Origin: Bipolaris cookei
Taxonomy: Eukaryota > Ascomycota > Dothideomycetes > Pleosporales > Pleosporaceae
NCBI GenBank assembly: GCA_002286855.1
Contig: NRSV01000013.1
Span: 157,190 to 221,189, forward strand
DNA: 64,000 nt
Reading direction: 5' to 3'
The position numbers and the translations under genes were made by a program. Shown in pieces: positions 23,395-35,763 of this stretch. The notes below the pieces were generated by a model. The model saw only the letters and a list, made by a program, of their open reading frames with translations, searched no databases and was not told the DNA's origin. How positions within the stretch are numbered: position 1 is the first letter of the stretch; the number at the start of each line of letters is the position of its first letter.

Positions 23395-24979
23395 CTTGGA
23401 ATCAGTACTGGGTTTGGTGGTAACTGGGGGTAGTGGTGCTAGTCCGCTGAGCGAGTGAAGCGGGTATTATTAAGATATAAAACGTATAAAGAGCGACAGG
23501 GCACAATAGGCCAAGAGGGCTTGTCAACGAGGCGATGCGTAACAAAAAGCCTTGCGTAACGAGAAAAAAAAGAGTTCAAAGTCAGGCTGGAAACCCGGAG
23601 CTTTTGAGTGCTGAGCCATGGCCTGTGACCTGACCAGGCCGTGGGCCGCTGTGGCTCAAAAGGCGTTAGTTAGGGGCCCTGGAAATTGCTACGACTCTTA
23701 CTGCACAGGAACGGCATGGGCATGCTGTTGCCGGCTCTATTGAGTTCATGAGTTGCCCCGAGCGGAAATGACATCTGGGGTATCGCAGTCGTGTTGGGTG
23801 GAGAGCGGATCGGCTCTAGCTGCGGATGTGGCTAAGCGCCTTCACCCTGAACAACATAGCCAAATGCGTCACAGCAACAAACACAACATCAGCCTTCTAA
23901 CGCCAGCTGTCTTCTGAACACGAGAAGCCCTATCGTCCCGCGCGGGCATGTTGCGCCTGTCGGAGCAGCCACAGAACCATCTCATATTGCGTCACCGCCT
24001 CCCGCTCGTGTGATGACGGCCGACCACTGGCGTCTTTGTCTGGCGAATCGATGACATTCCGGATGGCGGCAGTAAGACGCAGCATTCACGCGTGGTTAAA
24101 TGTGTTGTGCACCTCACAAGGCGGAACCATGGCCACAGCGCTAGCCGGTATGCAGGTACCAAACGGTCTCGACAAGGAATCGCCTTCCTGACCGCTGTTT
24201 TAACTGGCCGAAGCTCATATTCACAACAAGGGTGGGTAACGGTAGACGAGGCTGGCGCGCGCCCCCTTATCCACACGACTCGACCACACCACCAGAAATA
24301 GGACACCGGCTATTGATGATGGACGTCACTAAGCTCTCCGGTCAGGTATGCCTGTCACGCTGCAACCTTATTATACATTTATGCGTGTATATCCTGAAGA
24401 CGGCGAAGCTGCGAGAAATGAGATCAACGCATACCGCCATTTCTGTGCCGCGGAACCGCCTGCGGTCCAGGCCATCTGTCTTGAAGGTTGCTACCCATTG
24501 TGCCTGTATCTGAATTGCCCGTTCTGATTCGCTGCCCACGATGCGGAATATGGTCAGCCGACCATCGCTCTGTGCCGCAATCACAGGCACATCACTTCGA
24601 TTCAACAGTGCTAAAAAAGCTTCGATCGAGTCGGACCAGCGCGGTCGTTATTATAATATACAAAGGGTGCAAGCAGCATATGTACTTAGTATGTTCTAAA
24701 ACTAGGACATGCTGACCATAGTCTCTCTGAGCCGCACAAGATGTCATCGCAGGCGAAGACTCTTTACACATCAGGCCAACACACCACTAAAATTATCGAT
24801 TAGGTTTGGATGCTGTAGTGTCCAAGGTATCAGTTGTCTTGCTTGCCATAGAAGAGAATTATTCAACTCTCCTCCGCCAAGTCCGATCGTCCCCTACTCA
24901 GACCATGCCTTTCCCCCTGGCCAGAACAGTGTGCTTTCAACCTATATATACACTCCTTTGCCCCGGTTCCACTGAAATC
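23395..24979. other. intergenic upstream of the GH17 gene
   Basis: 1.6 kb with the GH17 promoter at its left end (TATA-like gatataaaacgtataaa at about 23473-23490). No gene could be supported in the rest. Confidence 0.45.
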
Positions 24980-26310
24980 TCATTCCTTGCCCTTGGCCGT
25001 CTTGATGACCGCCTCCATGGATCGTAGAAATATGTGTTCTTCATAATCACTGACACTCTCGTCTAGATTCCTCCCGCAGCCGCACGCCTTGACTGTGTCT
25101 TATGCCAACGCAAAGGCGTCCTTCATGACTACGCTGGCCCCCTCGCCACCAAACAATGCAAAGACGTGCGCTTCATCCCTAATTAGTGTTACGTCTGGGC
25201 AATGGGGCCACTGAAGACCCACCGGGAGTTTGTAAAGGGCGCGCGCTTCTAGTGCACGAATGCAACAGAGGACGACGCGCTTCAAATCATCGTGAACATG
25301 CGAAAGGTAGCGCTCCTCTAGTGCTAATTCGACATCTATCTGAATAATAACGCGAGATTCCATGAACGTTTCAGATTCCCTTAAACAAGTACAAGTCCGC
25401 AGACTACCATCGCCTTGTCATTCAATCTGAACGCCCACATTCTTCTACAAACGCCATCATCATACCCTCTCTAACATATTCTGCAAGCTAATTATCCCTG
25501 TCAATATCCGCACATATCAGCACTTCACTCAAGACACCATAATATACCAGCGTCTGATGCGATACCGCCTTGCGAACCCTTGACCACATACTGTCAATCC
25601 CAACCACAAGATCCCAAACCCGTTTCCACTGCTCCATCTGCAAACAGCAAGGCTTACTTGACATCTCCCTCCTTCGACAGACCCTCTTCCCGGTTCTGAT
25701 TCGTGCCCTGTTCCAGCCTTTCAACCGCTAGAACTCTGTAAGAGGCTAAAGCCTTCATTGGTAGTACTTGGCCTGTAGTCTTCGTTGTAGCTAGTTGGGA
25801 TGGTATGGACGCCCTTTGGATAGCTCCTTGATAGCATACTTGATGGAATCTCGGATCCTGCTCACCGCCTAAGCAGCGCTCAGACGTTCGGAATAACCTT
25901 TCTCAGATTGGTAAACAAGCAACCGGCCAAAGAAGTAGATAGCTCTTTATCGAATTCACCGCCGTTCACCTATGGTTAACCCATCGCACCCTTACAAACT
26001 CATCAACACCATACGATCAATCCCACATCTTGCATCAAAACCGTCTCGCCCATCTGACCTTTTTTCATCCTCTCCGTTAATTGTACACACATCCTTGTTT
26101 CTTAGAGTGCGAGTTACCCCCATCTATTAGTGCAGATCGAAGAGAAGCTGTCTTATGTGCGGAGAAAGCGGTGAGGGATTCGTAGATTGTGCATGGAATG
26201 CTGTGGCTCTGAAGTATACAGGTGAGACTGAGGGATGCAGGGCTGATTGCTACAATACGGAAGTTTCGGATCATTACAATGGCGTCGGGGGCGGCAGGGC
26301 CCAAGGACAC
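24980..26310 (-). pseudogene. decayed FAD-dependent monooxygenase
   Basis: Fragments of a TetX/salicylate-hydroxylase-type flavin monooxygenase occur in the right order on the minus strand, in separate frames. Near 26250-26150 is the dinucleotide-binding fold as RIVAISPASLSLT then LQSHSIPCTIYES, with the glycines of GxGxxG lost. Near 25620-25550 is the DG-motif region DLVVGIDSMWSRVRKAV. At 25100-25260 is the third FAD region, LPVGLQWPHCPDVTLIRDEAH then FGGEGASVVMKDAFALA, where the usual G-D is R-D. At 24980-25045 is a last piece, YEEHIFLRSMEAVIKTAKGK, ending in TGA. Stops and frame changes separate the pieces and no splicing model joins them. An intact copy would be expected to hydroxylate an aromatic or polyketide substrate, but this one cannot make a working enzyme. 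Confidence 0.72.
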
Positions 26311-27608
26311 GTGTGCAGATGTGTTTCATTGATGCTCCTGCTGGAAACTTACAATACGTGGTCCATGTATAAGAGGATCGAGTATATCAAATGTCAATTT
26401 CATGATACAGGCAGGCCGGGCCACGGCCTGCTGTTTTGCTTTTCTGAGAAAAGAATAAGTTGGTACGTTAGATACGAAATAGGTATCATTTCATACAAGT
26501 AGCGAGTGATGTGAGATGCAAATCTAATTTGCATCGTGTAAGAAGAGTAACTAACATTGCAGCTACCAATCAATCGACTGCTATCTACAAATCAGCAAAT
26601 CCAGTGTATGATTTTCCAGTATCTAGCTGAAATGATAAAATCAGCAACACTGTCTTTCTCCTTCCTTACCCAAAAATAGAATTATTTCCATTCCCATCCT
26701 CGAAAATTTTATCTAAAATTTTGTTTTTACATGTTCACAGCCCTGTCACGTTCTCATCTCTCGACTAATACTGAGCGTACAACAGGCCGTTTCGTCGGGT
26801 ACTTTTGCTTCTTGGAACGAATGCGTACCAAGTTCCACGATCTCATACCTCAGCCCCAAACCGCGTCTTAGTATATACACTCGGATGCGCCACTAATGTA
26901 TACTTACCACCGCGTAGCTGACTGCACCACGCCTGGCATCACGTGTCTCTGTGACCTAACGATTTAAACGTGCGCCTAGACTTTGCGCAGCATGTCTTTC
27001 CCATCTTATGCTGGAGATTGCTTGAATGAGAAAATGGGGATGCTGGTACTCTCATTGTTTATTTTTCTTTTCTCTGTCAATTATCTTACGTACACATTAC
27101 GTGGCATTTCGAAAGAAAAAAGGCGTGAAAATATTTGTTATAGAAAGTCAGATTTTTGTTTCCTGAATAGTCGCTGAAAAAAGCAACCACGAACGCGCCG
27201 GGTACAACATGCGCGTTGAAAAGGGTGGTTTCGTGGCGCTCCAAGATCACGTGATATTTACCCAATTCAGCACTACGTACTTCGCTGTGGCTTGATGCTT
27301 GGTACCCATGCTATAATTGGGTGAATTAATATAACGATGTACGCTTTTATTGCCATTAAATTCTATCAACCCTGGGGGTCTAAAAAAAATAACAATCGCG
27401 CAGCAGCGGACGCCATTGCATGCTCAAAGCACCCTGGAGTGTTGAGGAAGATGGTCCGCAAGCGACTTGCTACCTGACAGTGCGAATTACGTTGTGGTGT
27501 TGGGTCGTGCTCTTCCAGGGCACCACAATTCTTGGAAAAAGTCCCCAACAAGTCTGGACTTTCGAGTATCGACATCCACGTCATCGGACCCTTGATCAAT
27601 AAATCCAG
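26311..27608. other. AT-rich intergenic, no gene seen
   Basis: 1.3 kb of AT-rich sequence between the decayed monooxygenase and usb1. No supported gene or repeat was identified. Confidence 0.45.
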
Positions 27609-28694
27609 TCAGCCCAAGCCTAAGCCCTCTCGTCCACTTTTTCCTAAACCAGGTCTTTTGGCGGCCAACGGGATATTGTGGACTGCGTTGCCAATCCTTA
27701 CTTTTACCGAGTCAAACACAGCATCTGGTGTTTGAATATACTCGGTCGCGTCAATTTTTTGAACCAGAGCCGTCCACTCAGCGTCGGGCTCAGTCAAGTT
27801 CCAGGCTATGCTGACGTGGAAATATGGTGAATAATCATGCGTCTGGGGATTATTCTTGTCGACCTTCCTTCTCTTTGACCTATGGTCGTGGTCGACGTCT
27901 TCCATCGGGCCGTCTCCCGCCCCGCCAGTGTACAGGGCTGGATGTCCGGTATTCTTAGCAGCTTGGTTACATGCATGTAGTAAGGTGTTTAGCTCGTCGT
28001 TCTCTGGGCGCTTGATAGCAAGTACTAAGAACCAGCGGTTGCGCTCAAAGTTGGGCACCCATTTCAGGCCTTGAAACTCGAAATTGAATGCGGGTACTGC
28101 GCATCGCCGCAAAGAAGCGCCGAGAGTGTCGAGAAATGTTTCTCTGTCCTCGGTCTTGATTTGCAGCGTACGCGACAATGATACATGTAGAGGCAACGGC
28201 ACGCCTAGGTCTGATTGGAGCGAAGGCGTCATGTCTTCTGGTACTGGCAACTTCTTTATACGCTTGGTGTTTTCAAACTCGAGTACACTCTTCACGTCCT
28301 GTATCAAATTGAGTAGAGCAATGGATTCACGCTGTGTTGGTATCCCTCCAAGGCGTTAGTCTGTTGTCCGTTACGTGCGGGATGCCATGTCGGTATCCTT
28401 ACACTCTAAATAGACATGACTGGGCCAATTGCCCTGGATATGTGGCACAGCACGTCGACGTCCGCCATGGAAATCTGGATTGTCGCTAGTGCTGACGCGG
28501 GCATTTACCGCGTAGAGGTCATGGAAAGCTGGCGGGAGCGGTGGCAGAGCATTGCTGGGCTTGGACTTGGGCTTTGCAGCGGCAGCAGCAGGCTTGGTGG
28601 GCGGTTGTGCAGGCTGAACAGGGTGGACGGGGGTCTTATCATGCTCCGTCCCCTCGTCGTCCGAGGCAGAGTCCGGATAAGCGACGAGGTCCAT
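27609..28694 (-). CDS. usb1: U6 snRNA 3' phosphodiesterase Usb1/Mpn1
   Basis: Nuclear exonuclease that trims the U-tail of U6 snRNA and leaves a terminal phosphate. Exons 28403-28694 and 27609-28345, 57-nt intron with an ACTAAC branch site; 342 residues. This splice choice (acceptor CTTGGAG) gives HVYLEWIPTQRESIALLNL, the expected family sequence; the nearer CAG would bring a stop. The two catalytic HxS motifs of the 2H phosphodiesterase fold are intact: PLHVSLSRT (H151, S153) and YFHVSIAWN (H274, S276). The N-terminus is acidic, then Pro/Ala/Lys-rich. An insert with KRRK before the second motif could act in nuclear import. The start at 28694 is the first ATG. It is divergent from pal1. Confidence 0.92.
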
Positions 28695-29095
28695 GTTGGG
28701 GCTCGATCGCAGTTGGTGAAAGATCACCGACAGCTGTCGTCACTCGTGGATAGACCAAGGACCGGCCCCACTTTAAGCCTAGCGCATCCGCATGACGTAC
28801 GGCAGCGATTGGGCCGCGTTTGGCTTCACCCAGAGCAAGAGCGAGCAAAAGAGAACTGACGCAGGGCCGCGACTGAGCCGCCAGCATGTGTGTGTACGCG
28901 TCCCACCCAGCCATTTAACCATGCCTATCTCCCCTGCCCATTGCCTGTTTCTACTTTCCATCTCTCCTACTCCATCACCATCACTGCAACGACAACACTT
29001 GCCCGCTTTCTCGGGTCACGCCATATTTTAAAAATAATAATTGCGCCTGCAGCCTTGCCAACACACCGCCATCAGACACTCTCAACACCATTGCA
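28695..29095. promoter_or_regulatory. divergent promoter, usb1 / pal1
   Basis: 401 bp shared upstream region. An AT-rich TATA-like block (tattttaaaaataataat) lies at about 29023-29040, some 60 bp before the pal1 ATG. The rest is CT-rich toward pal1. Confidence 0.5.
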
Positions 29096-30319
29096 ATGGA
29101 AGCCGTACGTCTGGTTGGTGCGCAGGAGAACATACATACTGACTTTCACAGGCACATCGAGCAATTATTGATCCTCTGATCGAGCCGGATCCAAGCGACG
29201 AGACTGGACTCAACAGCCACTTCCGCTCAACTTTTGCTCCCGCTGCTCCAATCACACCACCTGGATCCGCTGAATACCCCAAGGAGCACCCCTCTGTCAG
29301 GACCCAGCAGACCGGCAGTTCGACCAGCACAAACCCATTTCGTCGCTCTAGGGCTGCGTCAGATACCAAGGGCGCGTCTGCCTCAGTGACCAACTATGGA
29401 CACTCTTCCTCACAGAACAGGAGGAACGACTATCCCTCCCCTCCCAACTCCGCCAGCCCTAAGCACACCCGGTTCCCCAACAATCACCGTGCCGAAGCCT
29501 TCGGATCCATGAATGAAGCCAAGCCACGACGAGCCAGCAACCCCCCACCATCTATGCTCAACAAAGGCCTCTCCCGTGGAAACTCTCTGAAAGAGCGCTA
29601 CCCGGGCGACAAGTCTCACCGGCCACTCGATCAGCTACGCCATGATGAGAAGGTTGCTCACCGTGCTCCACACTTGAGGAAAAAGAACATGCAGGGTGCA
29701 GACGTCATTGACCGCCTCGACAAGGCAAGCATCCTTCGTTACCACCACGAGGGTCCGTACGATGCTGCCAGCATTGCCCGCAACAGAGTTGAAAAGTACA
29801 GTCCCCTTGCGGCCGTCAAGGACTCGAACGAGGAGGCACTGAAAGCTACTCCCCGCGAGAACATTATCGACTCTCTGCAGAGACATCGTCCTCTCGAGGG
29901 CGTTGCCAACATCCCACCTGGCATGCCGGATCGTTTCGGAAGGGTTCTCGAATACGAAGAGGGAGCCGACCTGCAGCGTGAGCCCGGGGGTGATTACCGC
30001 CGCTGGCCTGGTGTCGTAAGTCCATTCTGCAATCCGTCTCAACAAAGTCCATCTACTAACATTGACGCAGCAATACCACCCCGACGACCTCAAGGGTAAG
30101 GGTGAGCCATCGTTTACAATTGAGAGAGCTCTGAAGGAACACAAGCGTACCGGCGATAGCGGCACAGAAATGAAGACGCGCAGCCGTCGTGCCCATAGTG
30201 CTGGCCACACTGACGCATACGGCGCCAGCAGTAATGATCATGCCGACAAGACCATGGGCAGTGCAATCAAGAGACGCATCGGTAGTCTCCGTCGCCGCAA
30301 GCAGGACCCAGAGATGTAG
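29096..30319 (+). CDS. pal1: Pal1 family cell-morphology protein
   Basis: Pal1-type protein; in fission yeast Pal1 sits at growing tips and division sites and helps keep cylindrical shape, and relatives associate with endocytic sites. Exons 29096-29104 (nine bases, M-E-A), 29152-30015 and 30071-30319; 373 residues. The conserved core is on exons 2 and 3: ADVIDRLDKASI..YHHEGPYDAA..ARN, then a segment with DRFGRVLEYEEGADL and YHPDDLKGKGEPSFTIE. The N-terminal third is Ser/Pro/Asn-rich and disordered; the C-terminus is basic (KRRIGSLRRRK). The microexon start is supported by a good donor (GTACGT) and acceptor (TTTCACAG) and by lack of a better in-frame ATG. Confidence 0.9.
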
Positions 30320-31024
30320 AATGCCTCGCTGTTTTCACGCTCCAAGCGGTTCGATCAGATTCCCCACGCCCCCGCTACCCATTGAATGAGCGTTTTGTCC
30401 ACACAAAAAAAGAAACTGTACCAAAAACTATCATGCGAGCTGAGATGATTACCGGAAATTTTCTTTTTTTTCGTCTCTTTCCATCTTATCCTTGTCCAGT
30501 ATCGACATCTACCAGCGACACAAGATATCTGCAAGCATACTTGTACACATTTTTTTCCTATTTATACTCGAGTTTTTCGTTGTTGGCGCAATATGGGGAT
30601 GCACAACCCTGGGCTGCTTTGGGGTCGGTGCGGCAACCCCCGCTGTACGATAATGTGTCGAAGAAAATTAGTCCAGACTAAAACGAATTAACGCAAGCAT
30701 ATACCATTTTTTGAATTGTGTTAGACATTAGATACTTTAATCGTACAGGTGTATGTATGTGCGTGTGTGTGCTTGTGAGTGAAGAGGAATAAAAAGAAAA
30801 GACGAGGCATTTCAGAAAGAAAAACCGAAAAGTGCAGCGATATATAGGGTATGCGAAGGAGAAGTTGTAGGCGAGTAACAAGAAAAAGGAAAATGAAGAG
30901 AAAAGAATGCCATTGTCCAAGACTAGCCCTTCATCACGAAATAGAACTGCCCAACTCCCCCAGTTGTCGTGTTTTTCATTTTCATTTTCTCATAGCAGAC
31001 AATGCAAACCAATTTGTTGCACAT
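30320..31024. other. convergent 3' flanks, pal1 / DUF2417 gene
   Basis: 705 bp holding both 3' UTRs. It is T-rich and A-rich, with a GT-rich simple stretch at about 30750-30780. No gene seen. Confidence 0.45.
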
Positions 31025-32722
31025 CTACTCGTCCTGTTCCTCGACAGCCTCATTCTTGATCTTTGCAGCAGCCTTCACAAGCTGCTTGAGACGCTTCTCC
31101 ATGACTGAGCGTCCCTCCAGCGTCTGCCAGACCTGGTGTGGCGCCTTGTTGACAACGTCCCAGCTCACAAGGTTGTCCGTGAGATGTGTCAAGTCCTTCT
31201 GCTTGCGTTCCCACTCGCTGTTCTTCTTGACCTCGATTCCGCTCGAAACAACGACAAGCGGCGTGTTTGAGCTTTGAATGTTTCGTGCGGCAGAGACTTC
31301 GTTCTTGGTCAAGCTGTCGGCAACAAGGTTCTCCTGAAGCTGTGCCTTGATGAATTTGCCGGACTGGTAGGCATTGCGACCGTAGACGCGGTCTTCGCGC
31401 GTGCGGCCCTTGAAGAGTGCGCCTGCGAGGCGGACGGTACCAAGAGGCGAAATAATACCCCAGGCCCAAAGCAAGAAGCCGCGTCCAGGGTTGCCGATGC
31501 GGTGGAGAAGGTCTTCGTGAAGAGGGTCGACCATCATGATACCCGTGACCTGCTTCAGGTGGCGTGAGCTGAATATACGCGAGACGATGCTGCCAGTACC
31601 AGCCGAGACAAGAATCCATGGACCTTCCTCCCCAGACCTAGCAAGTGCCTCAGAGAGGGCATCTGCAGACATACCGGCCGAGTGTGGCGAGGGAGCATTG
31701 TCAGAGAAGGCATAGCCGGGACGATCCCAGTAGCAGTAGCGCGAGATGGTGCCGTTCTTGTAGGCTGCGTAGGCCCAGTGCTCAAGGTCATACTCCAATG
31801 GTTCTTCGCCAGCCTCGAGAATGACAGTGGGATCCTTTGAGCCATGTGTCTCCGTCACATTGCCAACGCAAGCCAAATGAACGGCGTACTTGTCTCCATC
31901 TACCAGGATGCGGTCACCGTACATCTTGAGTGTTGCATCGCGGCCGCGCAGCCCCAGGGTGGCAGTCATTAGAATGACAATGATGATGAAGATGACGGTT
32001 ACAATGGTAGCGGCAAAAACAGCAACCCATTCCTTCAACGTACGGCGGGTCTCTGCGCGTCCAGTAAGACGCTCCTCCTCTTCTCGCTTGCCGTATGCAA
32101 CAACGCGATCAGTCAAGATGCACCAGACAGCCATCAAGAAGGCCCAGATGACGCTTGCAATGCCAACCCAACCCTCTTCAAGCCTTATACGTGGAATCGA
32201 TAGGATGAGAATCATGTTGATAGCTAAGAGACCGGCAATGATGGATGTGGTGATGCGCAAGCCCTTGGCCGGTGTGATGAAGAAGATGGTGACCACGAGG
32301 AGGTTGCCAATGGTAAGACAGGTGTAGGCGAAGTCGAAGAAGCCTGAGCCACGCGTGTGGAGTCCAGGAGGAGAGACGAAGATGGAGACCAGTAGGAGGA
32401 CCCACCACAAGAAGCTGATGATCAAGAACAGGATGGTGAGATAGCGCATAGCCCGTACGGTCCAGAGATTGTACGGCGATACCTGCAGCTATTGTTAGTA
32501 CGAGGTGTCGTATGCTTATGGTGCTTGACCTACAGCTGGGTCATCTGGGTCGAGATAGCCATCTGAATTGGGTGGTGGCCTAGGGCGATCCAGAAGCCTG
32601 GTCCTCTCGTTAGGCTCTTCACTTCTCCTGAATGACCTCGAGGCTTCATCGTCGTTGGGAATTGGATAAGGCTCCTCATGTGTGAGGGCATTATCGCCAT
32701 TGTCCTTGGCACCTTTCCACAT
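31025..32722 (-). CDS. DUF2417 polytopic membrane protein with hydrolase-like domain
   Basis: 548 residues from exons 32534-32722 and 31025-32482; the 51-nt intron has a perfect TACTAAC branch site. A cytosolic N-terminus (MWKGAKDNGDNA.., ending DPDDPA) leads into four or five hydrophobic segments between about residues 75 and 190, a loop KREEEERLTGRAETRRT, another long membrane segment (TIVTVIFIIIVIL) and then an alpha/beta-hydrolase-like domain (about 255-548). The strand before the nucleophile elbow reads WILVSAGTGS, so the position normally held by Ser in GxSxG is Gly (about G358). The enzyme may therefore be inactive, or the family may use another chemistry. DUF2417 is a fungal family without established function. 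The start at 32722 is the first real ATG. Confidence 0.85.
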
Positions 32723-33439
32723 GCTGACAGGCGGATGTGTTGTGGACACGAAAGCCCGTGTTGTTTATGTGTGATTGAGAGCAGTAAATCAAGGTGAGGC
32801 AAAGTGTAGGGTTATGTGTGATCTATTTGAAAGGAGGAAAGAAAGAAAAGCGTCCTGTGAAGCTTGTTGATGTGATGAATGCGTCTTGGGGGCGCGGAGG
32901 TTTTACTGAAGCTCAGCGCGCTAGGAGAGGCGGGATCGACATACGTCATCATGGCATGCATCCAGGTTCGCGGGCACCCTAGTCGCAAATCATAAATCCA
33001 GATCCCGCGGCCACGCCCGCGTACATATGTACTTATGTACATGTATGTAGCAGATTGGGATACACGTCACCCATGTCCACGGTACGGTCAATAAGCTCCC
33101 TCAGCCTCGTGCTATTCTCGCCTATCGTGCACATGGCATTTCTCCACAGAGGGTCCAGAGACTGAATCCGCCTTGGGGGAGTCTCGTGTTGTTGTGAACA
33201 ACTCGCTTAGACGTACTTAGAGCTACCATCCCTACCGGCGATTAGTAGACAGGACCACCCCACTATGTTAAGCCCCCCTCACGCATTGTCCTTCCACCGA
33301 TCCAGGCATATAACTCATCGGAAAGCTGCATAGCCTGCGTCCTCATCGCCATTAGTGGACCAATCAACTCATCGCAGACCGCAACGCGTACCCGAAGCCT
33401 GCTTTCCGACACTGTACATACAGCCTCGCCCAAGCTGCC
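32723..33439. promoter_or_regulatory. divergent promoter region, DUF2417 gene / ppe1
   Basis: 717 bp upstream of both genes. It contains a run of tacata/catgta motifs near 33020-33050. No further gene seen. Confidence 0.45.
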
Positions 33440-34624
33440 ATGTCCAGTCTGGCCAGAGAGTTTGCCAAAACCAAGCTCTCTTCCCTACCGCCGCCCGAGC
33501 CACTGCAGGAAGAGCCGCCCGAGTACGAGGATGACTCGTCCTCAGCTTCGTCGATGTCGAGCACTGGCACAGTTAGACCGTCTAATACGTTGAGACCCGC
33601 CCCCGCAATCCACTGGTCTGATTACTTTGCCCAGGAGTTCTATCTTGAGCAAGATCGCAAGGGCATGGGCCATGCAAAGTTCCATGTCTACCTCACACCG
33701 CCAACATCGCCAAAGGCCCCGCTCATAGTGCTGCATCATGGCGCTGGAAGCTCTGCAATGACTTTTGCCTTGGCCGCCAAGGAGATCAGGAAGGCTATGC
33801 CAGACATCGGCATACTCGCCGTCGAAGCACGCGATCATGGCAGCGTAGTCTGGGATGCTAGCGGACAAGTGGATACGGATCTAAGCATTGCCCAACTTAG
33901 CCAGGATCTACTGGATATGATTTTGCTCACGCAAGCCAAGATGGGTTGGGGAGACCTCCCTATGGTTGTCTTGATCGGACACAGTTTGGGTGGTGCAGTC
34001 GTCACCGATGCCGCCAACAAGGGACTACTAGGCAACACGCTGATGGGATTTGGAGTTCTAGACGTAGTCGAGGGTTCGGCCATGGAGACGCTGGGACACA
34101 TGCATACGTACCTGGCCAGCAGACCCAAGTCGTTCCCGTCGCTGCCTGCTGCTATCGAATGGCACATCCGTTCACGCACACTGCGCAACCCACAATCAGC
34201 CAGAGCTAGCGTGCCGAGCTTGTTGTTACAAACCGCAGACGGACGATGGGCATGGCGGACAGAAATCTCAAGCACCGAGCCCTATTGGGAAAACTGGTTC
34301 ACGGGAATGAGTGGTAAATTTCTCAACGGCAAGGGAGCCAAGTTATTGCTACTTGCTGGCACAGACAGACTGGATAAGGAGTTGATGATAGGGCAGATGC
34401 AGGGTATGCTTCCTAAAAGGCTGTTCTGCTGCTCTTGTGACATCTAACATTATGCAGGTAAATTCCAACTACAGGTGTTTCCCGCCGCCGGTCACTTTCT
34501 CCATGAAGATCTTCCTGAGAAGACTGCCGAAGTCGTAGTAGAGTTTGTAAAACGCAACGACAGGAGTACTCTTGTCCTTCCACCCAAAGTTTCCGACATG
34601 CTTGCGCAAGGCAAGCGGGTATAG
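33440..34624 (+). CDS. ppe1: protein phosphatase methylesterase 1 (Ppe1/PME-1)
   Basis: Serine hydrolase that removes the C-terminal methyl ester from the PP2A catalytic subunit. Exons 33440-34403 and 34458-34624 (54-nt intron with CTAAC branch); 376 residues, the usual length. Alpha/beta hydrolase features: oxyanion region LIVLHHGAGSSAMTF, nucleophile in VVLIGHSLGGAVV (S182), VEARDHGSV, the conserved GVLDVVEGSAM and catalytic His in FPAAGHFLHED (about H334), which lies on exon 2. Acidic and Ser-rich N-terminal 50 residues precede the domain. It overlaps nothing and is convergent with utp23, 196 bp apart. Confidence 0.93.
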
Positions 34625-34820
34625 AGGTGCTGTTGTATACAATGGCTTCTCTATTAGCAAACATCTCCGTCCAGGTTGACGCCTTTCGTAGGCGTCTATC
34701 ATAAGCGCTTCGAGTATGCTTTGCTTTGCTTTTATCGTTTCCCAACCTCTTAAATTTTCCCAGTTCTCGATTCCCACAGGCCTACTTAGAATCCAGGTCT
34801 GCTTCAATACCCGAGCCCAC

Positions 34821-35763
34821 TCATGGCGAGGCCGGCCCCTCACCACCTTGTGCCTCATCACTACCCTCAGCTTTGGGCTTGTGCTTTCTTCTCCTCTTAC
34901 GCGGCGCGGAATCTTCGCCCTCATTCCCTCGATTGCCTCCATCGTTTACGTTCGATGTGGATGGCCGTGTCTTCTTGGTAGCACTCGACTGTGCAGCCGT
35001 TTTCTCCTTCTTGGGCTTCTTGACACTCAATGGATTGGGGCCCTTGGGGCCCTTTCGTTTCTTAGGCTTGGGTTTTGCATCTCCCGTAGATTGTTCCTTA
35101 ATAGAGTGACTGCCCTCACCGTCTTGTCCCTCGTCTTCTCGCTTCCTCTTCAGTGGCGCATCTAACTTGCGCTGTCCTTTGAGCCCCAGTTTGAATTTTG
35201 ATTTTTCTTCTCGCTCGCGGTGCTGCTCTGTGATTTCAGTCATAGACTCCATGAGTACCACAGACTTGGCTAGGTATATGATGGGTACACCGGCAATTGT
35301 TCGCATCTTTGCGCGCGTATCTGAATCATTGGCCGCAACTACGTATCGGTGCTTGTTTGTCGCATTGTCTTTAGGATCCACGACAGAGCTCACGCAGTCG
35401 TGTGTGCTGAGTGGCTCATCGAGATCTTGATGGTTGCATCGGCGGCGCTCGTACTCTTTTGCTTGTAATATGAGGGTTTCGTTCTTGGGCTTCGCATTGT
35501 AGAGGTGTCGCATGTCGCAAGTGGTAATCATGGGTTTGACCTGTCCACCAAGCATCTTTTGGATGCGCGCGACGAGGTCGATCTTGAAATTGTATGCATC
35601 TTGCAGAATTTGTGAATCAAGCAGAACTTGGTAGGGTTCGCGAAATCCGAAGTTGACTTCATATTGATGGAGCTGCTTTTTGTATGCCTGTATTGCTGTT
35701 AGTATAAGATACAAAGATGGGCAGAAAGCAATCAGAGCCTACTTTTGCGCGCTTCAGCTTCAT
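34821..35763 (-). CDS. utp23: rRNA-processing protein Utp23
   Basis: Nucleolar PIN-domain protein of the small-subunit processome, involved in release of snR30 and early 18S rRNA processing. Exons 35743-35763 (MKLKRAK) and 34821-35687, 55-nt intron with TACTAAC; 295 residues. The core reads YKKQLHQYEVNFGFREPYQV then LLDSQILQDAYN, with TTCDMRHLYNAKP and a Cys/His zinc-binding pattern in RRCNHQ..STHDCVSSVV. Next is the conserved H-RYVVAANDSDTR..VPIIYL segment. From about residue 165 on it is a long Lys-rich, low-complexity nucleolar tail (KPKPKKRKGPKGP). It is divergent from the DUF726 gene. Confidence 0.93.

Noticed and set aside
21338..26310. Possible biosynthetic gene cluster around the monooxygenase remains
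   Set aside because: No synthase, transporter or regulator lies nearby, and the only oxidoreductase is decayed.
34469..34942. 157-codon minus-strand frame over the ppe1 3' exon
   Set aside because: Antisense to a well-supported coding exon and extends into the utp23 3' end.
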